64,000 nucleotides of DNA from JAHFRG01 sp035624615 (GTDB lineage Bacteria > Pseudomonadota > Gammaproteobacteria > Burkholderiales > JAHFRG01), in contig DASPRE010000054.1 of the NCBI GenBank assembly GCA_035624615.1, positions 1 to 64,000 on the forward strand. Direction: 5' to 3'. The notes below the pieces were generated by a model that was not told the origin of the DNA, did no database searches, and was given only the letters and a program-made list of their open reading frames with translations. Positions 9,369 to 18,707 of the stretch are shown here, one piece after another. Each line of letters begins with the position of its first letter. Positions within the stretch are counted from its first letter, which is position 1. A program made the translations under genes and the position numbers.

Positions 9369-9886
9369 ATCTGGTCAGGTTCAGGCTTGAGGCGCAGCAA
9401 TATCGCAAGCAGCCCTGAAAGTGCTGGCCACAATAGGGTGCCAGTCACGCTGCTTAAAAAATATCCCCAGCCTATAAATTCCGCGCCGTTGTAAACCTTG
9501 ATCAGCAAGATCGCGAGCTGCGAGACAAGCAATATCGGCAGGATGTGCCACACTTGCTCGCGCGCACCAAACATCCGCACGTGGCGACGCACGATTATTG
9601 CAAGGTAGACGAGTAACGAATAAGCGAACGCATGCTCACCCAGCAGCGTGGCGTCTGCCACATCCATCAGCAGCCCCATTCCCCATGCCGTGGCGAAACC
9701 TACTTTGCGTGGCCAGTAGATGCACCAATAAAGCAGTATTAAAGCTACAAAATCAGGTCTAATTAGCAGACCGAAGCCTGACCAGGGCAGCAGGTTGAGG
9801 AAAAGCGCGAGCGCGAGGGATAGGACGATAATACTCGTTTTTACTGGCAGCAGAATTTCCTGCGCTTTTGCTGCTTGGCTGGACAT
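9365..9886 (-). CDS. mreD: MreD, rod shape-determining membrane protein
   Basis: About 173 residues with five hydrophobic segments (SIIVLSLALALFLNLLPW, FVALILLYWCIYW, GMGLLMDVADATLLGEHA and others). Part of the elongasome scaffold between MreC and PBP2/RodA. It overlaps mreC and mrdA by a few bases on either side, so the whole group is translationally coupled. Confidence 0.93.
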   Translation of the reverse strand: MSSQAAKAQEILLPVKTSIIVLSLALALFLNLLPWSGFGLLIRPDFVALILLYWCIYWPRKVGFATAWGMGLLMDVADATLLGEHAFAYSLLVYLAIIVRRHVRMFGAREQVWHILPILLVSQLAILLIKVYNGAEFIGWGYFLSSVTGTLLWPALSGLLAILLRLKPEPDQI

Positions 9887-10794
9887 CAGTTACCTCTCCT
9901 GGCTTTTTTCGTCTTGGCCTCGGTCTTGGAAGACGGGTCTGCAATCAAGTTTTCAGGAGCCCGGGTCGGCGATGTCAACACCAAAACTTGCCGATGCTGG
10001 TTTACCCCTGCACTCGGTGTGCAGAAGATGCGTGCAAACGCATAGGCAGCATCGCGTTCTATTTTGGAAACCACCGCGACCGGCAAGCCATAAGGGTAAG
10101 TTCCATCAATGCCCGAGGTGACGAGTTGATCACCGGTTTGAAGATCGACATTGACCGGCATATAGCGCAGTTCCAGCCCGCCCGCCTCCCCAGCGCCGAA
10201 CACTACGGCGCGCAATCCGTTACGGACCACTTGTACAGGCACGGTCTGGTCCTTGTCGGTAATCAGCGTGACTTCACTGACGAGGGGATAGGCGCGCGTT
10301 ACCTGGCCGATAACTCCGATACTATCTACTACCGCTTGACCGGGCCTAATACTGTCCTCCCTGCCTTTGTCAATGACTATGCGACGCGAAAACAAGTCAC
10401 GACCCGAGTAAAGAATTTCCGCAAGCGCCACATTTCCCTGAAAACTATCGCGAGCTTTAAGCAGCTGCCGCAGCTCATTATTTTCCTGCTCCAGGGCTTG
10501 ATAGCGTTGTAGTTGTGCGGCATTCAGCAGATTTTGCTGCTTCAGCCTGGCGTTTTCATCCGTGAGGTAAGTGTGGGTGGCAAAAAAATCGCTGACGCGA
10601 CTCAAAATCAGGCCGGGCGCGGTGGCAAGCTTTTGTAAAGGGTAGATTACGACCGACAGCGACAGCCGGAATGTTTCGAGGTATTTAAAGCGGGCGTCGG
10701 TAACGAAAAGCAGTAACGATAGCAGCGTGAAAAAAACCAGTCGAGTGAGAGGGCTCGGGCCGCGTTTAAAAAGAGGCGGTAGCTGGGTGTCCAT
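9886..10794 (-). CDS. mreC: MreC, rod shape-determining protein
   Basis: Bitopic periplasmic scaffold that activates PBP2-RodA. About 302 residues: N-terminal helix (LVFFTLLSLLLFVTDARF), a coiled coil around residues 65-105 (ENARLKQQNLLNAAQLQRYQ), then the paired beta domains with GIIGQV-like VIDSIGVIGQVTRAYP and SGIDGTYPYGLPVAVV. The C-terminal tail is basic and rich in Lys and Ala, longer than in E. coli. It stands 97 bases downstream of mreB. Confidence 0.94.
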   Translation of the reverse strand: MDTQLPPLFKRGPSPLTRLVFFTLLSLLLFVTDARFKYLETFRLSLSVVIYPLQKLATAPGLILSRVSDFFATHTYLTDENARLKQQNLLNAAQLQRYQALEQENNELRQLLKARDSFQGNVALAEILYSGRDLFSRRIVIDKGREDSIRPGQAVVDSIGVIGQVTRAYPLVSEVTLITDKDQTVPVQVVRNGLRAVVFGAGEAGGLELRYMPVNVDLQTGDQLVTSGIDGTYPYGLPVAVVSKIERDAAYAFARIFCTPSAGVNQHRQVLVLTSPTRAPENLIADPSSKTEAKTKKARRGN

Positions 10795-10891
10795 CAGTTT
10801 CGAGCTGCGTGTCCCAAGTCCCCGGTCAGGTTGTGCTCTGCAATTAGTCTAAATCCCGTATGAGACTCGCGACTCGAAGTTGAACGGAAAA

Positions 10892-11935
10892 TCAGTCGTT
10901 GGCAAAAATATTGCCTAGTTTGTCCATTTTTTCCAGCGCTCGTCCCGAACCACGCACCACGCAGGTCAGCGGGTCATCGGCAACAATTACCGGCAATCCT
11001 GTTTCTTCCATAAGCAGGCGGTCCAGCTCGCGCAACAGTGCGCTGCCGCCAGTTAACACCATGCCTTTTTCGGCGATGTCCGCGCCAAGCTCCGGAGGAG
11101 TTTGCTCAAGGGCGGACTTGACCGCGCTGACGATGCTGTTCAATGGATCGGTGAGCGCTTCCAGAATCTCGTTGCTGGAGATAGTGAAGCTCCTAGGAAT
11201 GCCTTCCGCCAGATTGCGTCCCTTGACTTCCATTTCACGCACCTCACTGCCGGGGAACGCGGAGCCGATTTCTTTCTTTATCAATTCAGCAGTGGTTTCG
11301 CCGATCAGCATGCCGTAATTACGTCGAATATAGCTGATGATAGCATCGTCGAATTTGTCGCCGCCCACGCGCACCGAACCGGCGTAGACGATTCCGCCAA
11401 GTGAAACCACACCAACTTCAGTCGTTCCACCGCCGATATCAACGACCATCGATCCGGTTGCTTCTGCAATGGGCAGATCAGCGCCGATCGCTGCCGCCAT
11501 TGGTTCTTCGATAAGATATACCTTGCTGGCGCCCGCTCCGATTGCTGATTCGCGGATTGCGCGGCGTTCCACCTGGGTCGAACCACAGGGTACGCTGACA
11601 ATGATCCGCGGCGATAGACTGAACAGGCGAGAATCATATGCTCTCTTGATGAACAATTTGAGCATCTGCTCAGTAATAGTGAAATCGGCAATGACGCCGT
11701 CTTTCATGGGCCGTATCGCGGTGATGTTGCCAGGTGTGCGTCCGAGCATCTGCTTGGCCGCTAGGCCGACTTCCTGAATTACTTTTTTACCATTCGGCCC
11801 GCCTTCTTGGCGGATCGCCACCACGGAGGGTTCATTGAGTACGATACCCTTACCGCGCACGTAAATCAGAGTATTAGCAGTGCCTAAATCTATCGCGAGA
11901 TCGTTTGAAAAATAGCTATTTAAAAAACCGAACAT
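10892..11935 (-). CDS. mreB: MreB, bacterial actin
   Basis: Cytoskeletal ATPase that orients cell-wall elongation under the inner membrane. The start at MFGFLNSYFSNDLAIDLG (11935) gives 347 residues, the same length as E. coli MreB; an ATG 15 codons upstream is rejected. Actin-fold motifs are present: DLGTANT (phosphate 1), VDIGGGTTEVGVV (phosphate 2) and GMVLTGGSALLRELD (adenosine). The N-terminal MFGFLNSYF is an amphipathic membrane anchor. First gene of the shape operon. Confidence 0.97.
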   Translation of the reverse strand: MFGFLNSYFSNDLAIDLGTANTLIYVRGKGIVLNEPSVVAIRQEGGPNGKKVIQEVGLAAKQMLGRTPGNITAIRPMKDGVIADFTITEQMLKLFIKRAYDSRLFSLSPRIIVSVPCGSTQVERRAIRESAIGAGASKVYLIEEPMAAAIGADLPIAEATGSMVVDIGGGTTEVGVVSLGGIVYAGSVRVGGDKFDDAIISYIRRNYGMLIGETTAELIKKEIGSAFPGSEVREMEVKGRNLAEGIPRSFTISSNEILEALTDPLNSIVSAVKSALEQTPPELGADIAEKGMVLTGGSALLRELDRLLMEETGLPVIVADDPLTCVVRGSGRALEKMDKLGNIFAND

Positions 11936-12071
11936 GTCAGTAATTCCGTGTTGTGAAAGTGAGTGGGTCAACCAAATCAATTATAATACCCTATTATGCT
12001 TGAAGATTTAAAGGTTTAAAAGGGCGTATTTCCGGTTTATTCCCGCAAGCAGGGGCCCTCTCCCAAAGGCT
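11936..12071. promoter_or_regulatory. Divergent promoter region between mreB and gatC
   Basis: This AT-rich 136-base gap separates two outward-facing operons. A nearly symmetric AATTATAAT at 11979-11987 gives a TATAAT on each strand (11982-11987 plus; 11985-11980 minus). Neither has a convincing -35 box at 16-18 bases. I infer a promoter zone but cannot fix the start sites. Confidence 0.35.
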
Positions 12072-12374
12072 ATGGATAAGCAAAATTCGTCTTTGTCTTT
12101 AGACGACGTCAAACGCATTGCGTACCTGGCGCGAATCGCAATAGATGATTCGGAGGCAGCTGCGGTTCTCAAGCAGTTGTCGGGAATTTTTGCGCTCATC
12201 GGTCAAATGCAGGCGGTGGACACCACGGGCATCGAACCCATGTCGCATGCCCAGGATGTCGTGCTGCGGCTGCGCGACGACAAAGTAACTGAATCCGACC
12301 AGCACGAATTATTTCAGTCAATCGCGCCGCAGGTGGATACCGGTGTGTACCTCGTCCCCAAGGTCATAGAGTAA
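12072..12374 (+). CDS. gatC: GatC, Asp/Glu-tRNA amidotransferase subunit C
   Basis: Small bridging subunit (100 residues) of the GatCAB amidotransferase that turns Glu-tRNA(Gln) or Asp-tRNA(Asn) into the amidated forms. Family blocks are clear: LSLDDVKRIAYLARIAIDD at the N terminus, VDTTGIEPMSH in the middle and VPKVIE at the C terminus. First gene of gatCAB; gatA follows after 58 bases. Confidence 0.95.
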   Translation: MDKQNSSLSLDDVKRIAYLARIAIDDSEAAAVLKQLSGIFALIGQMQAVDTTGIEPMSHAQDVVLRLRDDKVTESDQHELFQSIAPQVDTGVYLVPKVIE

Positions 12375-12432
12375 AGGATTGGATAAGCAGCGGCGCAGCC
12401 CCCGCTACTTGCGCGCTTGGAAAAATCGTTGA

Positions 12433-13887
12433 ATGCTCAATTACAGTTTAAAACAGCTATCCGAGCTGCTTGCCGCGAAAAAAATTTCCAGTGTCGAGCT
12501 CACCCAGGAATTTCTTCGACGCATCGCAGGCCTCAACTCGCGGTACAACGCGTTTATCACCGTAGACGAACAAGCGAGCTTGCAGCAGGCGCGCGCGGCA
12601 GATTCCAAGATCGTGCAAGGCCTGGCGCAGCCTTTAACCGGCATTCCCGTTGCGCAAAAAGACATTTTCTGCGCTAAAGGTTGGCGAACCACATGCGGCT
12701 CGAAAATTCTTTCCAATTTCGTTGCGCCTTACGATGCCCACGTGGTGCAGCGCCTCAACGAAACGGGAATGGTCAATCTGGGCAAGACCAACATGGATGA
12801 ATTCGCGATGGGTTCATCCAATGAGACGTCGTTCTATGGTCCGGTGAAAAACCCCTGGGATACCAAAACCGTTCCCGGCGGCAGCTCCGGCGGCTCTGCG
12901 TGCGCGGTTGCCGCGCGCATGGCGCCCGCAGCGACTGGCACCGACACCGGCGGTTCCATTCGCCAGCCCGCAGCGCTTTGTGGAATATCGGGAATAAAGC
13001 CGACCTACGGCCTGGTATCACGCTACGGCATGATTGCCTTTGCGTCCAGCCTCGATCAAGGTGGCCCGATGGCGAAAAGCGCGGAAGATCTCGCGCTGAT
13101 GTTGAATGTCATGGCCGGGTTCGACGAGCGTGATTCAACCAGCCTGAAACGTCCAGTAGAAGATTATACCCGCGACCTGGGGAAGCCGCTGACTGGGCTT
13201 AAAATCGGACTGCCGCAAGAATATTTTGCCGAAGGCTTAAGCGACGATGTAGCGCGGGCGGTGGATGCTGCCGTTGGACAATATCAGAAACTTGGCGCAA
13301 CCACAGTTGATATCTCGCTTCCGAACACCAGGCTCTCGATTCCGGTGTATTACGTGCTTGCTCCGGCGGAAGCTTCGTCTAATCTGTCTCGCTACGATGG
13401 CGTGCGTTACGGTTACCGCGCGCCGAAATACAACGATCTTCTCGACATGTACTGCAAGACCCGCGCCCAGGGATTTGGGGCTGAAGTAAAACGCCGCATA
13501 CTTATCGGCACCTATGTCTTGTCGCACGGCTACTACGATGCGTATTACCTCAAGGCGCAGAAACTGCGGCGGCTGATTGCGCAGGATTTCGCACAGGCCT
13601 TTAAAAAATGCGATGTCGTCATGGGGCCCACCAGTCCGACCACCGCGTTCAATCTCGGCGAAAAATCGGGCGATCCGGTGCAGATGTATCTATCAGACAT
13701 TTACACCATCGCGGTGAACCTTGCCGGTCTTCCCGGAATGTCGATTCCCTGCGGCTTTGGCGATAAGAAACTTCCGGTGGGCCTGCATATCATCGGCAAT
13801 TATTTCAGTGAAGCGCGCATGCTGAATATCGCGCACCAGTACCAGCTGGTGACGGATTGGCATAGCCGCATGCCGGAGGGAATCTGA
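12433..13887 (+). CDS. gatA: GatA, Asp/Glu-tRNA amidotransferase subunit A
   Basis: Amidase subunit that releases ammonia from glutamine. 484 residues with the amidase signature: catalytic Lys in PVAQKDIFCAKG, the Ser-rich loop GGSSGGSACAVAA and the nucleophile loop GTDTGGSIRQPAALCG. Full length for the family. Its stop is one base before the gatB ATG. Confidence 0.97.
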   Translation: MLNYSLKQLSELLAAKKISSVELTQEFLRRIAGLNSRYNAFITVDEQASLQQARAADSKIVQGLAQPLTGIPVAQKDIFCAKGWRTTCGSKILSNFVAPYDAHVVQRLNETGMVNLGKTNMDEFAMGSSNETSFYGPVKNPWDTKTVPGGSSGGSACAVAARMAPAATGTDTGGSIRQPAALCGISGIKPTYGLVSRYGMIAFASSLDQGGPMAKSAEDLALMLNVMAGFDERDSTSLKRPVEDYTRDLGKPLTGLKIGLPQEYFAEGLSDDVARAVDAAVGQYQKLGATTVDISLPNTRLSIPVYYVLAPAEASSNLSRYDGVRYGYRAPKYNDLLDMYCKTRAQGFGAEVKRRILIGTYVLSHGYYDAYYLKAQKLRRLIAQDFAQAFKKCDVVMGPTSPTTAFNLGEKSGDPVQMYLSDIYTIAVNLAGLPGMSIPCGFGDKKLPVGLHIIGNYFSEARMLNIAHQYQLVTDWHSRMPEGI

Positions 13888-13888
13888 C

Positions 13889-15322
13889 ATGCAGTGGGAG
13901 ATCGTCGTCGGGCTGGAAACTCACGTGCAACTTTTGACGCGCTCGAAAATATTTTCCGGCGCCTCGACCGCATTTGGCGCTGCACCCAATACGCAGGCGT
14001 GCGCAGTGGATATCGCACTGCCTGGGGTGCTGCCGGTTTTGAACAAAGCCGCTGTGGAAAAAGCCATCATGTTCGGTCTGGCGGTTGATGCAAAAATCAA
14101 CCGGCGCTCGGTGTTTGCGCGCAAGAATTATTTTTATCCCGATTTGCCCAAGGGCTACCAGATCAGTCAATACGAGATTCCTATCGTGCAAGGCGGCCAT
14201 TTGCGGATTGTGGTGGGAGATGCCGAAAAGACTGTGCGGCTCACCCGCGCGCATCTGGAAGAAGACGCCGGCAAGTCACTGCACGAAAATTTTCAGGATT
14301 CAACCGGAATCGATCTCAACCGTGCAGGCACTCCGCTGCTTGAGATTGTCTCCGAGCCGGATATGCGAAGCGCGGCAGAAGCCGTTGCTTATGCCAAAGC
14401 TTTGCATTCGCTAGTTCGTTGGATCGATATCTGCGACGGCAATATGCAGGAAGGTTCTTTCCGTTTCGACGCCAACGTCTCAGTGCGTCGTCTGGGCGAG
14501 TCGCTGGGCACGCGCTGCGAAATAAAGAATCTCAACTCATTCCGGTTCCTCGAACATGCCATCGAATTTGAAGCTCGGCGCCAGATCGGAATTCTAGAAG
14601 ACGGTGGTGTAATCGAGCAGGAAACGCGGCTCTATGATCCTGACAAGGATGAGACGCGCTCGATGCGCACCAAGGAGGAAGCGCACGACTATCGCTATTT
14701 TCCTGATCCAGACCTGCTGCCGCTAGATGTGACACAGACGTGGATCGACGAGGTGAAGGAGGTTTTGACCGAACTGCCGCAGGCGAGGCGCGAGCGCTAC
14801 CAGCGCGAGTACGGCCTCTCCGCCTATGACACTAGCCTACTGACGGATTCCCAGAGGAAAGCCGACTTTTTTGAATTCGCAGTCAAGTTGCTCAGCGGGC
14901 CCAGCGCAAAGACGGTTGCGAATTGGGTGAACGGCGAGCTTTCCGCAATTCTCAACGATCGCGGAATTGATTTCCCGCAGCTTCCTTTGGAGCCAATCAA
15001 ATTTGCGGATTTCATGAAGCTGGTTGTTGACGGAGTCATCTCCGGCAAGGCTGCAAAGGAAGTATTGCGCCGAATGACCGATGGAGAGGGTGACGCTGAA
15101 AGGATTGTCGAAAGACACGGTCTTACGCAGATCTCTGACGTGGGAGAAATCGAGAAAAAGGTTGATGAGGTGCTTACGGCTAATCCTAAGCAAGTCGAGG
15201 ATTACCGTGCCGGAAAAGAAAAGGCCTTCAATTCACTCGTCGGCCAAGTAATGAAAGCGACCAAAGGCAAGGCGAATCCCCAGCAACTTACTGAAATTTT
15301 GAAACGCAAGCTGGCGATTTGA
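13889..15322 (+). CDS. gatB: GatB, Asp/Glu-tRNA amidotransferase subunit B
   Basis: tRNA-binding kinase/transamidase subunit. 477 residues beginning WEIVVGLETHVQL, with LEEDAGKSLHE and LNRAGTPLLEIVSEPD in the catalytic cradle and a C-terminal YqeY-like tail (about residues 330-477, NPQQLTEILKRKL at the end) that grips the tRNA. Last gene of gatCAB. Confidence 0.97.
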   Translation: MQWEIVVGLETHVQLLTRSKIFSGASTAFGAAPNTQACAVDIALPGVLPVLNKAAVEKAIMFGLAVDAKINRRSVFARKNYFYPDLPKGYQISQYEIPIVQGGHLRIVVGDAEKTVRLTRAHLEEDAGKSLHENFQDSTGIDLNRAGTPLLEIVSEPDMRSAAEAVAYAKALHSLVRWIDICDGNMQEGSFRFDANVSVRRLGESLGTRCEIKNLNSFRFLEHAIEFEARRQIGILEDGGVIEQETRLYDPDKDETRSMRTKEEAHDYRYFPDPDLLPLDVTQTWIDEVKEVLTELPQARRERYQREYGLSAYDTSLLTDSQRKADFFEFAVKLLSGPSAKTVANWVNGELSAILNDRGIDFPQLPLEPIKFADFMKLVVDGVISGKAAKEVLRRMTDGEGDAERIVERHGLTQISDVGEIEKKVDEVLTANPKQVEDYRAGKEKAFNSLVGQVMKATKGKANPQQLTEILKRKLAI

Positions 15323-15333
15323 GCCGGGAAAAA

Positions 15334-15984
15334 CTATTTTGTGCTGCCGGTGGGAGCAGGCTGGGTCAACTCGATGTAACGCTTCCTGTCCGCTTCAAAT
15401 CGCTTGCGGAGCTCTTCCGTATCAACGCGCTTTTGCACAATAGCTACTTCGAGATCCTGCTTGTTTTTCTCCAGGATCTCAATGTCCTGGCGTAATGCGT
15501 CCGGCACCGGCTCGTTTTGCCGCGCATAAGCTGCAGCATTTTTGCGGCTCGCGGCAAGTTGATCTTCTACCGTTTTTAGCTGCGCTTGGGTATCGTTGAG
15601 CACTTGCTCTATTTGCTTCAGGTTGCGGTCGCGCGCCAGGTCAATTTCCTCGACGCTTGTGTAAGTACCCAACAAGATTGCGTCCCGGCGCTTATCTTCC
15701 GTCTGTTGTTTGTGTTTAGCTAACTCGTCGTCTCTCGCCTTGATCTGCTCGGGGGTGAGCGCCGGATCATTCTTTTTGATGACCACGCCCCCTTTGTTCA
15801 GCTCTTCATTGGCGCGGTTTTGGTATTGCGGGGGAATGGTATCTCCATAATGCGTGACGCCATGCTCATCCACCCATTTATACATCACGGCAAAGCCGGG
15901 AATGGCCTGCATGACTAAAAACAACAGCACGGCGACGTGCCTGATTGCGCACACTGATTTAAGCGGCATTTGCGTCAACACCAT
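15334..15984 (-). CDS. DUF4124 domain exported protein
   Basis: Exported protein with a signal peptide (VAVLLFLVMQAIPGFA) and the DUF4124 motif right after it (MYKWVDEHGVTHYGDTIPP). The rest, roughly residues 65-205, is charged and helical, probably a coiled coil (ARDRNLKQIEQVLNDTQAQL). The start is either 15984 or the ATG at 15969; both overlap the end of pyrE. Function unknown; the domain is common in proteobacterial periplasmic proteins. Confidence 0.8.
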   Translation of the reverse strand: MVLTQMPLKSVCAIRHVAVLLFLVMQAIPGFAVMYKWVDEHGVTHYGDTIPPQYQNRANEELNKGGVVIKKNDPALTPEQIKARDDELAKHKQQTEDKRRDAILLGTYTSVEEIDLARDRNLKQIEQVLNDTQAQLKTVEDQLAASRKNAAAYARQNEPVPDALRQDIEILEKNKQDLEVAIVQKRVDTEELRKRFEADRKRYIELTQPAPTGSTK

Positions 15985-16612
15985 ATGTCTGGCGGTACTT
16001 CCGCACTGCGAGCAAATTATGGACCAGTTCTTCCTTGGTTTGGAGGTAACTTAGAACGTCGTCCAGGGTAATGATGCTGATAACAGGCAGCTCGTATTTC
16101 ATTTTGATCTCCTGAACGGCCGAGAGCTCGCCGCTGCCTCGCTCCATTCGGTCCAAAGCAATTACCAGGCAACAGGGCGTCGCCCGGTTTGCGCGAATGA
16201 GCTGCACCGAATCGCGCACTGATGTGCCTGCGGAAATCACATCGTCCACGATCAACACACGCCCACTCAGCGGCGCCCCAACCAACGCGCCGCCTTCGCC
16301 GTGGTCCTTGGCCTCCTTGCGGTTAAAGCAAAACGGCACATTGTGACCATTTTGCGCAAGCGCAATGGCAGTACCTGCAACCAGCGGTATGCCTTTGTAG
16401 GCGGGCCCGAACAGGACGTCAAACTGTATCTTAGCGGACAATATGGCTTTAGCGTAAAATTGCGCAAGCCCGAAAAGCGACTCGCCATCATGAAATGAAC
16501 CGGCATTGAAAAAATACGGTGATAAACGTCCGGCTCTAGTTTTGAATTCACCAAAGCGCAGCACATTTTTGCTTACAGCGAAGCGAATGAAATCCTGCTT
16601 AAAATCGGACAT
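15959..16612 (-). CDS. pyrE: PyrE, orotate phosphoribosyltransferase
   Basis: Makes OMP from orotate and PRPP in pyrimidine synthesis. The chosen ATG gives 217 residues starting MSDFKQDFIRFAVSKNVL; a GTG four codons earlier is less likely. The PRPP-binding loop VLIVDDVISAGTSV and FNAGSFHDGE are diagnostic. Divergent from the exonuclease III gene, 37 bases away. Confidence 0.96.
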   Translation of the reverse strand: MSDFKQDFIRFAVSKNVLRFGEFKTRAGRLSPYFFNAGSFHDGESLFGLAQFYAKAILSAKIQFDVLFGPAYKGIPLVAGTAIALAQNGHNVPFCFNRKEAKDHGEGGALVGAPLSGRVLIVDDVISAGTSVRDSVQLIRANRATPCCLVIALDRMERGSGELSAVQEIKMKYELPVISIITLDDVLSYLQTKEELVHNLLAVRKYRQTYGVDANAA

Positions 16613-16649
16613 TCCGAAGCGCACTTAAAAAGCCAATGACTACCACAGT

Positions 16650-17426
16650 ATGTTACGCATAATCACCTTAAACCTCAACGGTATCCGGTCGGCGGTCACG
16701 AAGGGATTTCTCGGCTGGCTCGCTAAATCCGATGGTGACATCGTTTGTCTGCAAGAAATAAAAACGCAAGCAAACGACATGAAGCCCAACCTGCTTAGAC
16801 CGCCACGCTACGAGGGATACTTTCACTATGCAGAAAAGAAAGGCTACAGCGGAGTCGGGATATATTGCGCCGTCAAGCCGGATAAGGTGATTACGGGACT
16901 AGACATTGCCGATATTGATTCGGAAGGCAGATACTTGCGATGCGATTTCGGAAATTTAAGTGTGGTTTCCGTTTATCTTCCCTCCGGATCAAGTTCGGAA
17001 GAAAGGCAAGCTGTGAAGTTTAGCTTCATGCGGAGGTTTTTCCCGCATTTGCGCGACATCGCCAAGAGTGGCAGGGAGTTCATTCTGTGCGGCGACTGGA
17101 ACATCGCACACAAGGAAATTGATTTAAAAAACTGGCGCGGCAATCAGAAAAATTCAGGTTTTCTTCCCGAAGAGCGCGCTTGGCTTACCCGAGTATTTGA
17201 TGAACTCGGTCTGGTGGATGTGTTCAGGCTTCTGAATAAGCAACCGGAGCAATATACCTGGTGGTCTAATCGCGGCCAGGCATGGGCCAAAAATGTCGGG
17301 TGGCGCATTGATTATCATATTGCAACACCAGGAATCGCGGAGAAGGCAAAGCGCGCGAGTATTTATAAAACCAAGCGTTTCTCAGACCATGCTCCGCTTA
17401 CTATAGATTACGCCTGCCGCCTTTAA
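16650..17426 (+). CDS. xth: Exonuclease III family AP endonuclease
   Basis: Mg-dependent DNA repair nuclease cutting 5' to abasic sites and degrading duplex 3' ends. 258 residues with the EEP-fold catalytic set: NLNGIRSA, LQEIKTQ (metal Glu), CGDWNIAHKEIDL (Asp and Asn) and the final FSDHAPLTIDY (Asp-His). It starts at an ATG divergent to pyrE, a common betaproteobacterial arrangement. Confidence 0.94.
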   Translation: MLRIITLNLNGIRSAVTKGFLGWLAKSDGDIVCLQEIKTQANDMKPNLLRPPRYEGYFHYAEKKGYSGVGIYCAVKPDKVITGLDIADIDSEGRYLRCDFGNLSVVSVYLPSGSSSEERQAVKFSFMRRFFPHLRDIAKSGREFILCGDWNIAHKEIDLKNWRGNQKNSGFLPEERAWLTRVFDELGLVDVFRLLNKQPEQYTWWSNRGQAWAKNVGWRIDYHIATPGIAEKAKRASIYKTKRFSDHAPLTIDYACRL

Positions 17427-17444
17427 CCGACTGCGCTTGAAATC

Positions 17445-18704
17445 GTGCACTCGTCACCCGAAAAGACCAACGCCTATCTTGAGATCTTCCGCAACCGGCG
17501 CATTGCAGTGGTGTTGTTATTCGGGTTTTCCTCGGGCCTTCCGCTCGCACTGACCGGCAGCACGTTGCAGGCATGGCTGACGGTCTCCAATATTGATATC
17601 CAAACGATCGCCTGGTTTTCTTGGATCGGCGTGCCTTATCTCGCCAAATTCCTCTGGTCGCCGCTCATGGATCGATTCATACCACCTTGGCTAGGACGGC
17701 GGCGCGGCTGGATGCTGGCCACGCAGCTCGCACTAGCGCTTGGCATCATCGCCATGGGCCTGACTTCTCCCGAGCGCTCGCTGCTGCTGTTGGGAATGTT
17801 GGCGTTGTACGTGGCTTTTGCTTCCGCTTCGCAAGATATCGTGGTGGATGCCTATCGCACTGATCTGTTGAACCCGCCCGAACGCGGCATGGGCGCGGCG
17901 GTAAGTGTGCTGGGGTATCGCATCGCGATACTGGTATCAGGAGGACTCGCGTTGATTCTCGCCGACCAGATCGGCTGGAGATCCACCTTTTTTTTGATGG
18001 CGCTTGTTATGGGCGTGGGCATATTGACTTCGCTGTTTGCGCCCGAGCCGCAAACTCCCGCTGCAACACCGCGCAATTTGCAATCTGCAGTTGTGGAACC
18101 ACTTAAGGATTTTTTCTCGCGCGAGGGCGCAATACTGTTACTGCTGCTAATTATTCTTTACAAATTCGGCGACGCATTGGCAGCCACCCTCACTACTGCA
18201 TTTCTGATACGTGGCGTTGGTTTTTCGCCCACGGATGTGGGCGTTATCAACAAAGGACTGGGGCTGGTGGCGCTTCTCACCGGCGCACTGATCGGCGGGA
18301 TGCTACTCACGCGCATGAGTCTTTTCCGTGCACTGATGTGGTTCGGCTGGCTGCAGGCGGTATCAAATCTCTCGTTTATGTTTCTTGCCTGGGCGGGGAA
18401 CAGCTATCCTTGGCTGGTGTTTGCGGTGGGATTTGAGAATTTGGCGAGCGGCATGGGCACCGCTGCATTTGTCGCGTTTGCCATGAGCCTGTGCAATCAC
18501 AGATTCAGTGCAACGCAGTACGCGCTGCTCTCGGCTTTGGCGTCTCTCGGGCGGGTATTGTTTGGGCCGATAACAGGAGAAGCTGTAGTGCTCCTTGGCT
18601 GGGCAAATTTCTTTTTTATCACGTTTCTTGCGGCGCTGCCTGGACTGTGGCTGCTGTGGCTGCTGCGCAAGCAGATTCCCGTCATTGAAAAAAGCCGCAG
18701 TTAG
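17445..18704 (+). CDS. ampG: AmpG-type muropeptide MFS transporter
   Basis: Inner-membrane MFS permease of 419 residues with about twelve hydrophobic helices. The blocks GFSSGLPLALTGSTLQAW, FSWIGVPYLAKFLWSPLMDR and ASQDIVVDAYRTDLL are characteristic of AmpG, which imports GlcNAc-anhydroMurNAc peptides from cell-wall turnover. Start is a GTG at 17445, 18 bases after the exonuclease gene. It converges on metW. Confidence 0.88.
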   Translation: MHSSPEKTNAYLEIFRNRRIAVVLLFGFSSGLPLALTGSTLQAWLTVSNIDIQTIAWFSWIGVPYLAKFLWSPLMDRFIPPWLGRRRGWMLATQLALALGIIAMGLTSPERSLLLLGMLALYVAFASASQDIVVDAYRTDLLNPPERGMGAAVSVLGYRIAILVSGGLALILADQIGWRSTFFLMALVMGVGILTSLFAPEPQTPAATPRNLQSAVVEPLKDFFSREGAILLLLLIILYKFGDALAATLTTAFLIRGVGFSPTDVGVINKGLGLVALLTGALIGGMLLTRMSLFRALMWFGWLQAVSNLSFMFLAWAGNSYPWLVFAVGFENLASGMGTAAFVAFAMSLCNHRFSATQYALLSALASLGRVLFGPITGEAVVLLGWANFFFITFLAALPGLWLLWLLRKQIPVIEKSRS

Positions 18705-18707
18705 CTT

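Noticed and set aside
8712..9494. A 260-codon plus-strand frame
   Set aside because: It lies wholly antisense to mrdA and mreD, which have complete catalytic and membrane motifs; the frame is a by-product of codon bias.
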